NCBI RefSeq assembly: GCF_040219335.1
Contig: NZ_JAVJSQ010000012.1
Span: 62,001-126,000 of the forward strand
Source of the DNA: Gimesia sp.
GTDB taxonomy: Bacteria > Planctomycetota > Planctomycetia > Planctomycetales > Planctomycetaceae
Length of the DNA: 64,000 nucleotides
Reading direction: 5' to 3'
The notes under the pieces are model-generated. The model did no database searches, had not been told where the DNA came from, and saw only the letters and a list, made by a program, of their open reading frames with translations. This document shows positions 17,876-26,751 of the stretch, in pieces. The first letter of the stretch is position 1. The number at the start of each line of letters is the position of its first letter. The translations under genes and the position numbers were made by a program.

Positions 17876-18160
17876 CTAACTGCGGGACTTATGTTGCCAG
17901 TTGAGGCGATCGCGGGTCAAAAAGCCGTGCCGAAGGGCACAGTCGACGCAATACAGGTCGTGACCGTTGGTGACAACGATCTCGCCGTGCATCAGCAGGT
18001 GGAAATGATCCTCGCCCGGAAACTTGGAGAAGCAGTACTCCTTGGACGAGGATGTTTTCACGAAAATCGTGATGTTTTCCGCATCATTGATGGGCACATA
18101 GAGCCGCGCATCCTGCTCGGGAGCGGGCTGGTTCGAATTCGGATCCATTTCATTCGCCAT
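17876..18160 (-). CDS. small conserved-looking protein of unknown function
   Basis: A 94-residue soluble protein that I do not recognise. It has an N-terminal disordered stretch (NSNQPAPEQ) and then a compact domain with CFSKFPGEDHFHLLMHGE, NGHDLYCVDCALRHG and a basic end. The CxxC and several His residues could bind a metal, but this is speculation. The opposite strand is open over nearly the same span; the minus frame is preferred because its composition is protein-like and it lies downstream of, and in line with, the Ldh-family gene. Its leader holds two overlapping inverted repeats. Confidence 0.5.
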   Translation of the reverse strand: MANEMDPNSNQPAPEQDARLYVPINDAENITIFVKTSSSKEYCFSKFPGEDHFHLLMHGEIVVTNGHDLYCVDCALRHGFLTRDRLNWQHKSRS

Positions 18161-18194
18161 GGCTAAAGCTCCCGGTTTGTCGGCTGATTGAAAT

Positions 18195-18235
18195 CAGACA
18201 GCCTCACGAACTGTCTGGTCAATTCGCGAGGCTGT
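18195..18235 (-). promoter_or_regulatory. overlapping alternative hairpins in leader of the 94-residue gene
   Basis: CAGACAG (18195-18201) pairs with CTGTCTG (18211-18217). The overlapping ACAGCCTC (18198-18205) pairs with GAGGCTGT (18228-18235). The two stems share bases and exclude each other, as in attenuators. No clear T run follows, so this may equally be the 3' end of the upstream Ldh transcript. Confidence 0.35.
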
Positions 18236-18253
18236 TGTGTCATCGATGGCTGA

Positions 18254-19315
18254 TCAGTCCTGGACTTCCGGAACGGGAACGTCGAGTTCTTCAGCCAGTT
18301 TGGTCAGTGCTTCCCAGTTCCCTTTATCGAGGGAAATGCCTGTTTCATTACGGGTGGCAGCGGTTTTCTTTTCCGGGTCGCCCGGCAGAAAGACTTCTGT
18401 AACGCCGTCCTTGAGAGGCACGCTGCGGACATACTTTTCGAGATTGGTAATCTCGTTCAACAGGTGATTTTGACCACCCAGGTGAGTCGGGTCGATCACG
18501 ACCACAAACACACAGTTCCCCTTTGGTGGTGGAGGATCAGGGAAGGCACACTGTCCACCCGAGAGGGCACCACAGAGCATTTCGACCATGAAGGACAGAC
18601 CGAAACCTTTGTAGGCCTGATCGCCGCCCATGGGAAGGATTGTCCCTGGAGGATCGCCGTAGAGCATGTTGGGGTCGGTAGTGGGATTGCCATCCGGATC
18701 CAGAATCAGGCCGGGAGGAACCTGTTCTCCGGCAATTTTCTTGATGCGGACTTTACCTTCTGCAGTGGCAGAAGTGCCGAAGTCGAGTACGAAGGGACCT
18801 TTTTCTCCCCCGGGCATGCCGATACAGATCGGATTGGTTCCCAGACGGGGACGCTTGCCTCCCACTGGCGCCACGCGGGGGGCGGAGCCGTGTGTGTTGG
18901 CGCAGATGATGGATGCCATGCCTTTGGCGGCAGCCATTTCCGCGTATTCTCCCAGGCGGCCGATGTGCGAAGCGTGTTTCAGGGTTCCGACAGAGACACC
19001 CAGGTTGCCCGCTTTTTCGATCAGGCGATTCATCAGGTCATGCATCACGGTCTGACCGAATCCCCAGCCGCCGTCGCCGTTGATTGCAGCCGGTGTTTCG
19101 TTCAGGATCTTCAGAGTTTCACCGGCTTTGAGAATGCCTTCTTTGACACGGCCCATGTAGAACGGAAGACGCATCACGCCGTGGGAATCGTGCCCCAGCA
19201 GGTTGGCGTCGACCAGGCTTTTGGAAACGATGCGCGCTTCTTCTTCAGTGGCGCCGCCTTTGAGCATGAGCGTTTCGGTAAATTTTTGCAGCGACTCGGC
19301 AGAGATAACAGGCAC
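18254..19315 (-). CDS. Ldh-family malate/L-lactate dehydrogenase
   Basis: A 353-residue NAD(P)H-dependent 2-hydroxyacid oxidoreductase of the Ldh2/malate/L-sulfolactate family, unrelated to mdh at 1811. Typical blocks are ANLLGHDSHGVMRLP near residue 38 (catalytic His of this family), the NTHGSAPRVAPVGG region, GTNPICIGMPG and GDQAYKGFGLSFMVE. Substrate cannot be read from sequence: malate, lactate, sulfolactate, ureidoglycolate and related acids are used by relatives. The start is GTG 19315, with AGAGGG upstream. A 24-bp palindrome lies 43 bases upstream. Confidence 0.85.
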   Translation of the reverse strand: MPVISAESLQKFTETLMLKGGATEEEARIVSKSLVDANLLGHDSHGVMRLPFYMGRVKEGILKAGETLKILNETPAAINGDGGWGFGQTVMHDLMNRLIEKAGNLGVSVGTLKHASHIGRLGEYAEMAAAKGMASIICANTHGSAPRVAPVGGKRPRLGTNPICIGMPGGEKGPFVLDFGTSATAEGKVRIKKIAGEQVPPGLILDPDGNPTTDPNMLYGDPPGTILPMGGDQAYKGFGLSFMVEMLCGALSGGQCAFPDPPPPKGNCVFVVVIDPTHLGGQNHLLNEITNLEKYVRSVPLKDGVTEVFLPGDPEKKTAATRNETGISLDKGNWEALTKLAEELDVPVPEVQD

Positions 19316-19851
19316 TTCTGATGACCCTCTATGTTAATGGATGTTTGAATGAGCAAATTTACATGCCATAACTGATGTAAAGCTGACGTTGACCTTCATC
19401 ATACAAACAAATCCAGATCCGGTAAATTTAGTGAATCGTCCGATTTTTCCTGTTGAGCAGAAAAATCAGTACGCAGCCCGGCAACCACGTTGAGCAGGGC
19501 ACTTCAATGTAGCAGGAGTGTTCCGGTTAGATAAAAGCGGCATGGTATTCCATGCCTCTGAGGGGGCAGGAAACGACTTAAGTGAATTGCCAGCTGTGTC
19601 ATTCATCAGTCGGAATTCTAAAAATGCGGATCGCACAGGGAAAAAGTCCGTCCTGATAACGAATAGTGGAACTCCATAATCTTCTCAAATTTTAACAAAG
19701 ACAACGGCACACAAACTCTTGTGACAGATGCCTCTGCGGTTGGACGATACTCGTGAGGTCAACCTGTCGATTCGAGAATGGTCCCCTTTGACAATCAGGG
19801 AAGAGACCTGAAAAAACAGGTGAACGAGAATCTTTGCAAGAGGTAGCGTGC
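19316..19851. other. 536-bp intergenic region between divergent genes
   Basis: No gene is seen. It holds the operator-like palindrome at 19358-19381 near the Ldh start. A small hairpin ACCTG/CAGGT (19806-19821) lies about 30 bases before the ATG of the 98-residue gene. No promoter boxes could be placed with confidence. Confidence 0.5.
19358..19381. promoter_or_regulatory. palindromic operator-like site upstream of Ldh-family gene
   Basis: TTTACAT (19358-19364) and ATGTAAA (19375-19381) form a perfect 7-bp inverted repeat around a 10-base spacer. Size and position fit a dimeric repressor or activator site. Confidence 0.4.
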
Positions 19852-20148
19852 ATGAGCATCAGTGTCGATAATATCCAGTCACTTAACGATCTACGTCAGT
19901 ACATCCACAAAACACTGTGTGAAAAAGAGAACCTGCTTGAAGAGCAGTTCACGATGTCTGAAATGGCTTTACAACGCCGGGGTCGGGGATGTGGACTTCA
20001 GTTTTCGATTAACGGTCCCCGTTCGGTTCGCCTGGGAGCCATCTGGGCTTCTGACTCCAACATGATCTATTTCTACGATGCCCGTGGCGAACGCTACGCG
20101 AAAGTGAATCTGCCAAATCGCATCTTTGCCGACGAAGAAGCCGCCTAG
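19852..20148 (+). CDS. small protein of unknown function
   Basis: A 98-residue soluble protein that I do not recognise. The N-terminal 35 residues are predicted helical (SLNDLRQYIHKTLCEKENLL), followed by a beta-rich part (GCGLQFSINGPRSVRLGAIW, MIYFYDARGERYAKVNL). It starts at ATG 19852; an in-frame TTG at 19834 is less likely. It stands alone after a long leader and converges on the next gene with 30 bases between stops. Confidence 0.65.
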   Translation: MSISVDNIQSLNDLRQYIHKTLCEKENLLEEQFTMSEMALQRRGRGCGLQFSINGPRSVRLGAIWASDSNMIYFYDARGERYAKVNLPNRIFADEEAA

Positions 20149-20178
20149 GTCCCCTCAAAGCATCATCACTGCCAGAGA

Positions 20179-20796
20179 TCACTCTGTCGCTGAAATCGAG
20201 GTCGACTCGGCTTTCAGTTCCTTGAGTCGCTGTTGTGCCGGCAGGCTGCCATATTTGGCGGCGGCGGTGTAGTGCAGGATTGCGATGTTCGACGTGGCAT
20301 GTTTCTGTTCGGCCTGCTTCCCCAGTTCATAAAACCGTTGTGCTTTGGCCTGTGTTCTGGCTTGCGACGCAGCCTGCTTTTCTCGCGCGATTGAGGAGCC
20401 GGGCTGATTGTGCGCCACAGGGGCATGCAGTTGATCGCGCCAGTGATCACTGGGATGGGCGGCTGCTTCACGAATACTGCGCGGAGCGGAGTTAAGCAGG
20501 TAACGGTCCATGGCTTCGAAGTCGTGAATATAGACGCTGACGCTGCTGGTTGTGCTCTGGAATTCCTGTCCATAAATTGAGCCACGACGAAAAGGGCCAA
20601 CCTGGCGGGAGTGGATCCGTCCGGAACTGACGCCTCCCAACAGAGCGGTACCTCGATCCGGCACGGTGACTGTTGTTCCCACCGAGAATTGTTGTACGAT
20701 GGGTTGTTGAATTCGCAGGACCTGTGCGTGAGCGGGAAGACTCATCAGAGCCAGCATTCCGCAGCACATCAACAGGCAGATCAGTTTACGATTCAT
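20179..20796 (-). CDS. secreted protein with C-terminal TPR-like segment
   Basis: A 205-residue exported protein. It has a clear signal peptide (MNRKLICLLMCCGMLALM, cleaved after AHA). The start at ATG 20796 has GGGAGGA eight bases upstream. The middle is beta-rich with no known motif. The end (RFYELGKQAEQKH, IAILHYTAAAKYG) resembles one or two Sel1/TPR helices. The function is unknown. It is divergent from the sulfatase at 20963, with which it may share a control region. Confidence 0.65.
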   Translation of the reverse strand: MNRKLICLLMCCGMLALMSLPAHAQVLRIQQPIVQQFSVGTTVTVPDRGTALLGGVSSGRIHSRQVGPFRRGSIYGQEFQSTTSSVSVYIHDFEAMDRYLLNSAPRSIREAAAHPSDHWRDQLHAPVAHNQPGSSIAREKQAASQARTQAKAQRFYELGKQAEQKHATSNIAILHYTAAAKYGSLPAQQRLKELKAESTSISATE

Positions 20797-20962
20797 CAGT
20801 ACGTCCTCCCGAGTCACACGATTGGCTTTGTTCTATCGTATGATTTCAGGCCGAAGAGGACAACTGTTTTTTCAACCAGCGTCGCCTGCCCGCGTGCTTT
20901 CTTAAGCTTGAATGGGGGTAAGTGGTCTCGCTGATATTGCTTAGCGTGTGAAGGGGAACGTG

Positions 20963-22696
20963 ATGCTGCGAGCACTGTTACAGAGAAACCGGGGACTGAT
21001 TCCGTGTGGTCTGCTGGTTTTCCTGATCTGCGGGTTCTCACATAAGGGGATTGCAGCAGAGGGAAAACAGCCAAATGTGATTCTGTTGCTGACCGATGAC
21101 CAGGGCTACGGAGACGTCGGCTTTCATGGCAACGCGCAGATCCGCACACCGCACATGGACGATCTGGCCCGTCAGGGAATGGAGCTGACACGTTTCTACT
21201 GCAGTCCGGTTTGTGCGCCGACCCGGGCCAGTCTGATGACCGGACGTTATTACTATCGATCGGGAGTCGTACACACCTCTCGCGGAGGTGCGAAGATGTA
21301 CGGAGAGGAGACCACGCTGGCCGAGCTGCTGCAGGGAGCAGGCTACGCGACGGGCATCTTCGGAAAATGGCATCTGGGGGACAATTATCCGATGCGGCCG
21401 CAGGATCAGGGATTTGCGGAGTCGCTGGTGCATCGAAGTGGCGGCATCGGTCAGGCTCCCGACAAACCCAACAGCTATTTTGATCCCTGGTTGTGGAAGA
21501 ACGGTCAGCGAGAGCAGGGCAAGGGCTATTGCACAGATCTGTTTTTTGACGCTGCCCTGGAGTTCATGGATCGACAGACCAAGGCGGGGAAACCATTCTT
21601 TGTCTATCTGCCGACCAACGCCCCGCACACGCCACTCGAAATTGCGGACTCCTACTGGAAGCCTTATCAAGAGCAGGGACTGGATGAAACGACGGCCCGC
21701 GTGTATGGGATGGTGGAAAACCTCGATGAAAATCTGGGACGTCTGATGGCACATCTGGATCAGACCAAACTGAAAGAGAACACGATCCTGATCTTTCTGG
21801 GCGACAATGGTCCTCAGCAGAAACGTTATACCGCGGGGTTGAGAGGGCGGAAGTCGTGGGTTTATGAAGGGGGGATCCGCGTGCCGTTTGTGGCGACCTG
21901 GCCCGGACATATTCCTGCGGGGACACAGAGTGCTCAGATCGCCGCACACATCGATCTTCTGCCCACGTTGCTCGACATGACGGGGACCCCAAAACCGAAA
22001 TCATTAAAACTGGATGGCATCGATCTGACTGGCCTGCTGACGGGGAAAGTCAAGGCACTGCCTGAGCGGAAACTGTTCTTCCAGGTACATCGAGGATTGA
22101 CCCCGCAGCGTTATCAAAACTGTGCCGTAGTGACACAACGGTACAAACTGGTGGGGTATCCCGGCACCTTCGGAGAAGAAAACCTGATGCGCGATGCCGA
22201 ACCGGTACTGGAACTGTACGATCTGACCAGCGATCCCGGGGAGATGAAGAATCTGATCTCCACAGAGCCCGACATCGTCGCTGGTTTACGGAAGGACTAT
22301 GAACGCTGGTTTGCTGATGTGAAACAGTCCCGCAATTTTCAGCCGGGACTGATTGTGATCAACAGCGGCAAAGAGAACCCCACCACCTTATGTCGGTACC
22401 AGGATGGAACCTTCACGCAAGGAACTTCAGAGGGCTGGATGGTTCAGGTAGAGACTCCCGGACGCTATGAGGTGGAAATTCAGCGGGGCGCTGATACCAA
22501 ACCGGGCAAGTTGACTGTCAACTGGCAGGGGGGGCGATCCCATGAATTTCTGTCGGCAGATCAGACCTCGGCCCGTTTCGAGTTGCAGGCGGGGACCGGC
22601 ATGCTGGATATCTGGTTTCAGGAAGAGGGAGCCGATCGTGTTTATCCCGGCGACAACAGTACGCGGGGAGATGTGATACTCAAGCGTCTGGATTGA
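20963..22696 (+). CDS. secreted formylglycine sulfatase (arylsulfatase family S1)
   Basis: A 577-residue type I sulfatase that hydrolyses a sulfate ester. A signal peptide spans residues about 10-32. Metal ligands TDDQGYGD follow, then the maturation motif C-A-P-T-R with C84 as the residue oxidised to formylglycine. GKWHLGD and FLGDNGPQ (distal metal and sulfate ligands) are also seen. The C-terminal 110 residues after the sulfatase fold form a beta-rich appendage (VQVETPGRYEVEIQ) that may bind carbohydrate. The ATG at 20963 is chosen over GTG 20948. No maturation enzyme gene is present in the window. Confidence 0.92.
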   Translation: MLRALLQRNRGLIPCGLLVFLICGFSHKGIAAEGKQPNVILLLTDDQGYGDVGFHGNAQIRTPHMDDLARQGMELTRFYCSPVCAPTRASLMTGRYYYRSGVVHTSRGGAKMYGEETTLAELLQGAGYATGIFGKWHLGDNYPMRPQDQGFAESLVHRSGGIGQAPDKPNSYFDPWLWKNGQREQGKGYCTDLFFDAALEFMDRQTKAGKPFFVYLPTNAPHTPLEIADSYWKPYQEQGLDETTARVYGMVENLDENLGRLMAHLDQTKLKENTILIFLGDNGPQQKRYTAGLRGRKSWVYEGGIRVPFVATWPGHIPAGTQSAQIAAHIDLLPTLLDMTGTPKPKSLKLDGIDLTGLLTGKVKALPERKLFFQVHRGLTPQRYQNCAVVTQRYKLVGYPGTFGEENLMRDAEPVLELYDLTSDPGEMKNLISTEPDIVAGLRKDYERWFADVKQSRNFQPGLIVINSGKENPTTLCRYQDGTFTQGTSEGWMVQVETPGRYEVEIQRGADTKPGKLTVNWQGGRSHEFLSADQTSARFELQAGTGMLDIWFQEEGADRVYPGDNSTRGDVILKRLD

Positions 22697-22730
22697 GCGG
22701 TCGGGCTGCAGCGAGTGTCAGGCGCATAAA

Positions 22731-22760
22731 AAAACGGTCGAGAGTGATTCTCGACCGTTT
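22731..22760. terminator. bidirectional terminator between convergent genes
   Basis: ACGGTCGAGA (22734-22743) pairs perfectly with TCTCGACCGT (22749-22758) around a 5-base loop. A's precede the stem and T's follow it, so it can work for the sulfatase (plus) and the BBP7 gene (minus). Confidence 0.8.
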
Positions 22761-22787
22761 GAGATGGTTCGTTAATTCAATCCGATT

Positions 22788-24602
22788 TTAGTAGAGCCAG
22801 TCGAGACCGACACTCCAGGTACCGACACTCCATGATTCACGCTCGACATCGATCGAGGGGAACAGGCCGCGGGTCGGCATACCCTGCCAGCGGATGCTGT
22901 CGTAAGGGCGGGCGATTTCGCCGGCAACGATGTAGGTGTAACCCACTTTCAGTTTCGCTTCTTCCAGCATTTTCATGCGTTTGAGGACAGGCACCTTGTC
23001 GAAGATGGCCATTTCCATGAAGATCGACTGTTCGAACATGGGTGAAACGTGGGTATGAGTCTGTGAATCGCTGAAGGCGTTCGGGTTTGGATCTGCCGGG
23101 GTCGGGTCGATCAGAGCCTTGGGACGATCGATGTCATCCGGGTCGGCCCGAATGCCCATACCGACGTTGTTACCGTTCAATTTAATCTTTTCCTGGTTGG
23201 CCATGATACCGACTTTGGTCTGACCCCAGATCTTGAACTTGTCGCCACCGAGATCGAACTGGAAACCAATTTCAGGACCAGCCAGATGAGTATCAACGGT
23301 GTTGTTGACCCAGGTGGTGTAGGGCTGAACGGGCTGACCAGTTACCGGGTCAACAGGAGCAACGAAGAAGGCGGTTGAGGTACCCGTGGTTCCCCCACCA
23401 GTACTGTCATCTTCAACAACCCCTGCGTTGTCCACGATTCCGTCCTGGTTTTCGTCGGTTCCGGTGGGAAGCGAGAAGAGTTTCAGGTCAGGACGGATAC
23501 CGGCGATGTTGGTGGCATCACTGTAGAGCAGACCGCTGTCGCGACCGACAAAGCTGAAGCCTTCGCGTACCTGCATATAGCGGGCACCGGCCAGACCGCG
23601 AACCTTAAGGGCTTTCTTGTCTACAATCGGAGTCGACAACCAGGTGGCGTTGGTACCCCAGGCCTGGCTGACTGATTTGACTCGGAAATCCAAGTCGTAA
23701 GGTACGGTGACACCGTCAATGGTACCGTCATCCAGTGGGAGCCCACCCAGGTTCATCAGTTCGTTCTGCAGCACTTCGTTGACCTGAGCAGTAGTCACAC
23801 CAGGGATCGAAGAGACCACACCGGTACCTGCAGGGTCTATAAAGTTGGGCGGAGAGAGCAGGATATCCATAATGGCCTGATTCGCCGGATTTGGTTTGTG
23901 AGTCGATTGTTCAATCGCGGACCAGTCTGAATCAGCCTGGGAAATCCACCAGCCGGTGAATTCAAATCCACTTTCATCATCGTTGTACCAGCCCCAGCGG
24001 AGACGGAAACCGGGAGCATTCAGTTTTGGTACATTATTGAAGTACTTCTGATCGAAGTAAGGCAGTCCTGTATTTTCACTGAATTGATCAAAGACTTCAT
24101 CGTCTGTGGCGTCGATGAGTTCATCTTCTACCATGCCCAGGTAAGACTGAGTACCGACATTACCGATCAGGGCTCCACCCGGGTTCTGATAACGGGCGAA
24201 CAACGCTTCCATACTCAGGAAGTGCCGCTTACCGTTATTACTAGCCCGGTAAGACCAGAGACCGTTACTATCAACACGGTGCTGCTGGAACTGGTGCTCG
24301 AACGGCGAGATCCGAGGGAACGCACTCAACGGCGACTCGGGTCCGGCATTCATGGGGACTCCCGGTGGAGTCGGATAACCATTGCTGCCTGCCGCAGTCT
24401 GGAAGAATCCAGGTTGTACGGGTGCAGGCATGGCCTGAGCGTTCTGGGGATATCCCGGGAAGCTGGCAGGGTTATATGATACAGGTTGTATCATACGCGT
24501 CTGCATTTCAGCTGGAGGAAATCCCTGCGCGTGTACTGTGGAGTATGCGTGTGAGATCAGAACGATGCTCAAAACCGGTGCTAGCCAATGAAGAAGCCGC
24601 AT
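22788..24602 (-). CDS. BBP7-type outer-membrane beta-barrel protein
   Basis: A 604-residue exported protein resembling the planctomycete BBP7 family of predicted outer-membrane barrels. A signal peptide is followed by a Pro/Gln/Asn-rich stretch (about 28-90). Alternating hydrophobic beta strands with Gly/Trp/Tyr-rich segments (FRLRWGWYNDDESGFEFTGW, GPEIGFQFDLGGDKFKIWG) come next. The last residues, WSVGLDWLY, end in an aromatic residue as outer-membrane barrels do. It includes a low-complexity loop with Thr/Gly (DDSTGGGTTGTSTA). It stands alone, with terminators on its 3' side. Confidence 0.8.
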   Translation of the reverse strand: MRLLHWLAPVLSIVLISHAYSTVHAQGFPPAEMQTRMIQPVSYNPASFPGYPQNAQAMPAPVQPGFFQTAAGSNGYPTPPGVPMNAGPESPLSAFPRISPFEHQFQQHRVDSNGLWSYRASNNGKRHFLSMEALFARYQNPGGALIGNVGTQSYLGMVEDELIDATDDEVFDQFSENTGLPYFDQKYFNNVPKLNAPGFRLRWGWYNDDESGFEFTGWWISQADSDWSAIEQSTHKPNPANQAIMDILLSPPNFIDPAGTGVVSSIPGVTTAQVNEVLQNELMNLGGLPLDDGTIDGVTVPYDLDFRVKSVSQAWGTNATWLSTPIVDKKALKVRGLAGARYMQVREGFSFVGRDSGLLYSDATNIAGIRPDLKLFSLPTGTDENQDGIVDNAGVVEDDSTGGGTTGTSTAFFVAPVDPVTGQPVQPYTTWVNNTVDTHLAGPEIGFQFDLGGDKFKIWGQTKVGIMANQEKIKLNGNNVGMGIRADPDDIDRPKALIDPTPADPNPNAFSDSQTHTHVSPMFEQSIFMEMAIFDKVPVLKRMKMLEEAKLKVGYTYIVAGEIARPYDSIRWQGMPTRGLFPSIDVERESWSVGTWSVGLDWLY

Positions 24603-24985
24603 CTATACGTCCTTACAAACAAACAGCGGAAACCTGATAACAATCCGCGCGTCTAAAACGGAAATGCGCGGAGTCTGTTGCTGGTTATATCGGACAGGGC
24701 TTCTGGTAAACTGTAGCGATTATTCGGGAGATGCCGAATTTTCCTGTTTCAAGAGTTCTAGCGGTTGTATCGAGGAAGCATCTGGGTGTTTTAATGTATA
24801 GTTGTGGCGGGCGTTTGAAAGTCGGCCTGGCTGATTTCCAGGTTGATCCGAGAGATAGAGCAAGCCAGGGAACTGGTTATTTCATAAGACGTTAAGATGA
24901 ATGCTGGGCCAAAAGACCCGCTCGGAACGCTCCTGGAAGAGGTCCGGAACGAACGGGAGCGGGAATTCTGCTCAAATCCGGGAAA
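24603..24985. other. 383-bp intergenic region
   Basis: This is the leader of the BBP7 gene on the minus strand. TCCGCGC (24644-24650) and GCGCGGA (24666-24672) form a 7-bp GC-rich inverted repeat about 40-70 bases upstream of the ATG, probably a 5' leader hairpin. I see no gene in it. Confidence 0.45.
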
Positions 24986-26542
24986 TCAGAGCACCGGACC
25001 AATACTCCAGGGGCAAAATTCTTCATCGCCGATGCCCTGGGCCTCACTTTTTGTCTTTTTTCCACTCGCGACTTCAATGATTAACTCGAAGATTTCGCGG
25101 CCCACTTCTTCCACTGAGGTGCCATTTAGAATACGACCTGCGTCGAGGTCCATGTCATCCTGCATGCGTTCGAACATGGGGGTATTGGTGGCGATTTTAA
25201 TGCTGGGGACCGGTTTGCAGCCAAAGCAGCTGCCCCGGCCTGTGGTAAAGCAGACCACATTCGCACCTCCAGCCACCATACCTGTGACGGAGGCGGGGTC
25301 GTAGCCGGGGGTATCCATAATGACGAAGCCCTTTTCGGTGACCGGTTCCGCAAAGCGGTAGACGGCACGCAGGGCGGTGCTGCCCCCCTTGGCGATGGCT
25401 CCCAGTGATTTTTCATAAATCGTGGTCAGTCCACCTCTTTTGTTACCTGGTGAGGGGTTGTTATCGATCACCACTCCGAATTTGCCCGTGTATTCTTCCC
25501 ACCATTTAATGCGGTCGATCAGTTTCTGACCGACTTCCGGCGTGATGGCGCGCCGTGTCAGAAGGTGTTCTCCGCCATAGATTTCGGAGGTTTCTCCCAG
25601 GATGGAGGTTGCGCCGTGAGCGACGAGCAGGTCGCTGGCGATTCCCAGCGCCGGGTTCGCGGTCACCCCGCTGTTCCCATCACTGCCGCCACATTCGGTG
25701 CCCAGAATGAGCTCGGAAACCGGGATCGGCTCCCGGTTGACATTGTTGACCTTCGGTAAATAGTCTTTGAGCACGTCTGAAACGTAGTCGACTGTTTTTC
25801 TGATCCCCCCGATATCCTGGATGTTGAGGACCAGCGGCTCCATGGGATCAGGCTCTTTCAGGTTCTGCAACTGGACCAATCCTTCATTGTCGGAGAGGAA
25901 GGAGCCTTGCCCCGTTTCACAACCCAGACCTAGAATGACATAAGCGCCGATGTTGGGATGCTTCGCAAATCCCCCCAGAGTCCGCATCAATTGATGGTGG
26001 TCTTCTCCATCATACTGCATCGCACAGCCCCCTTTATGAACCAGGGGAATGATGCCATCGATATTGGGATAGTCGGCCAGCGAGGTCTGGGCCAGTTCCC
26101 GGGCGATGTACTTGGATGCGGTGGCCGAACAGTTGACGGTACTGATGATCGCCAGGTAGTTACGAGTGGCTGCTTTGCCGTTCGGACGGCGATAGCCCAT
26201 GAAGGTCCGCCCCTCAACAGGTGCCGGCGGTGCAGGGACGTCGCTGGAGAACGCGTAATCGAGGCTGAGTTCGCCTGCTGCCAGGTTGTGGCTGTGAATC
26301 CAGTCGCCCGGTTCGATGTCGCAGGTCGCGAAACCGATGACCTGACCGAACTTACGGATCCGTTCCCCTTTTGCGATGGGTTGAATGGCGACTTTGTGTC
26401 CCAGATCGATGCTTTCCCGGGCGGTCACGTTCTCGGTGTCGGAGATCGCACATTCCTGGTTTTCTGCCACAGAATTACGGGCGATGGCGATGTTATCTTC
26501 CGGGTGCAGTTTCAGTAACGGCGAAGAGGCGACTGTGGACAT
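24986..26542 (-). CDS. altronate/galactarate dehydratase family protein (UxaA/GarD)
   Basis: A 518-residue dehydratase-family protein. The N-terminal SAF domain (HKVAIQPIAKGERIRKFGQ, about residues 30-100) is followed by the UxaA catalytic region. That region contains HKGGCAMQYDGEDH, ILGLGCETGQG, LGTECGGSDGNSG and the Fe-ligand-like FTTGRGSCFGCKPVPSIKI. Relatives dehydrate altronate, galactarate or sulfo-acids, and the substrate cannot be fixed from sequence. ATG 26542 is chosen; upstream frame to 26647 is open but unlike the family. No uronate pathway partner is adjacent. Confidence 0.85.
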   Translation of the reverse strand: MSTVASSPLLKLHPEDNIAIARNSVAENQECAISDTENVTARESIDLGHKVAIQPIAKGERIRKFGQVIGFATCDIEPGDWIHSHNLAAGELSLDYAFSSDVPAPPAPVEGRTFMGYRRPNGKAATRNYLAIISTVNCSATASKYIARELAQTSLADYPNIDGIIPLVHKGGCAMQYDGEDHHQLMRTLGGFAKHPNIGAYVILGLGCETGQGSFLSDNEGLVQLQNLKEPDPMEPLVLNIQDIGGIRKTVDYVSDVLKDYLPKVNNVNREPIPVSELILGTECGGSDGNSGVTANPALGIASDLLVAHGATSILGETSEIYGGEHLLTRRAITPEVGQKLIDRIKWWEEYTGKFGVVIDNNPSPGNKRGGLTTIYEKSLGAIAKGGSTALRAVYRFAEPVTEKGFVIMDTPGYDPASVTGMVAGGANVVCFTTGRGSCFGCKPVPSIKIATNTPMFERMQDDMDLDAGRILNGTSVEEVGREIFELIIEVASGKKTKSEAQGIGDEEFCPWSIGPVL

Positions 26543-26751
26543 GAAAGGCTGACATTCTCTATTGATAAGGTTGGAAAAACCAACGCAGGCAGGAGTGGCG
26601 GTCTCACCAGCCGGTTGATGGACGACCTTGAGGTCACATTTCTTCAACTATCCCGTTTCGGGCGTGCAGATTCAAGTGATCTGCTGTTTTCCTGTGTGAT
26701 CGCCGCCTCGTATAGAGCCTGACAGGGGCACAGCAGACGGACAGCCAGCAC

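Noticed and set aside
17891-18166. Open frame on the plus strand over the 94-residue gene
   Set aside because: Antisense alternative; the minus frame has a more protein-like composition and better context.
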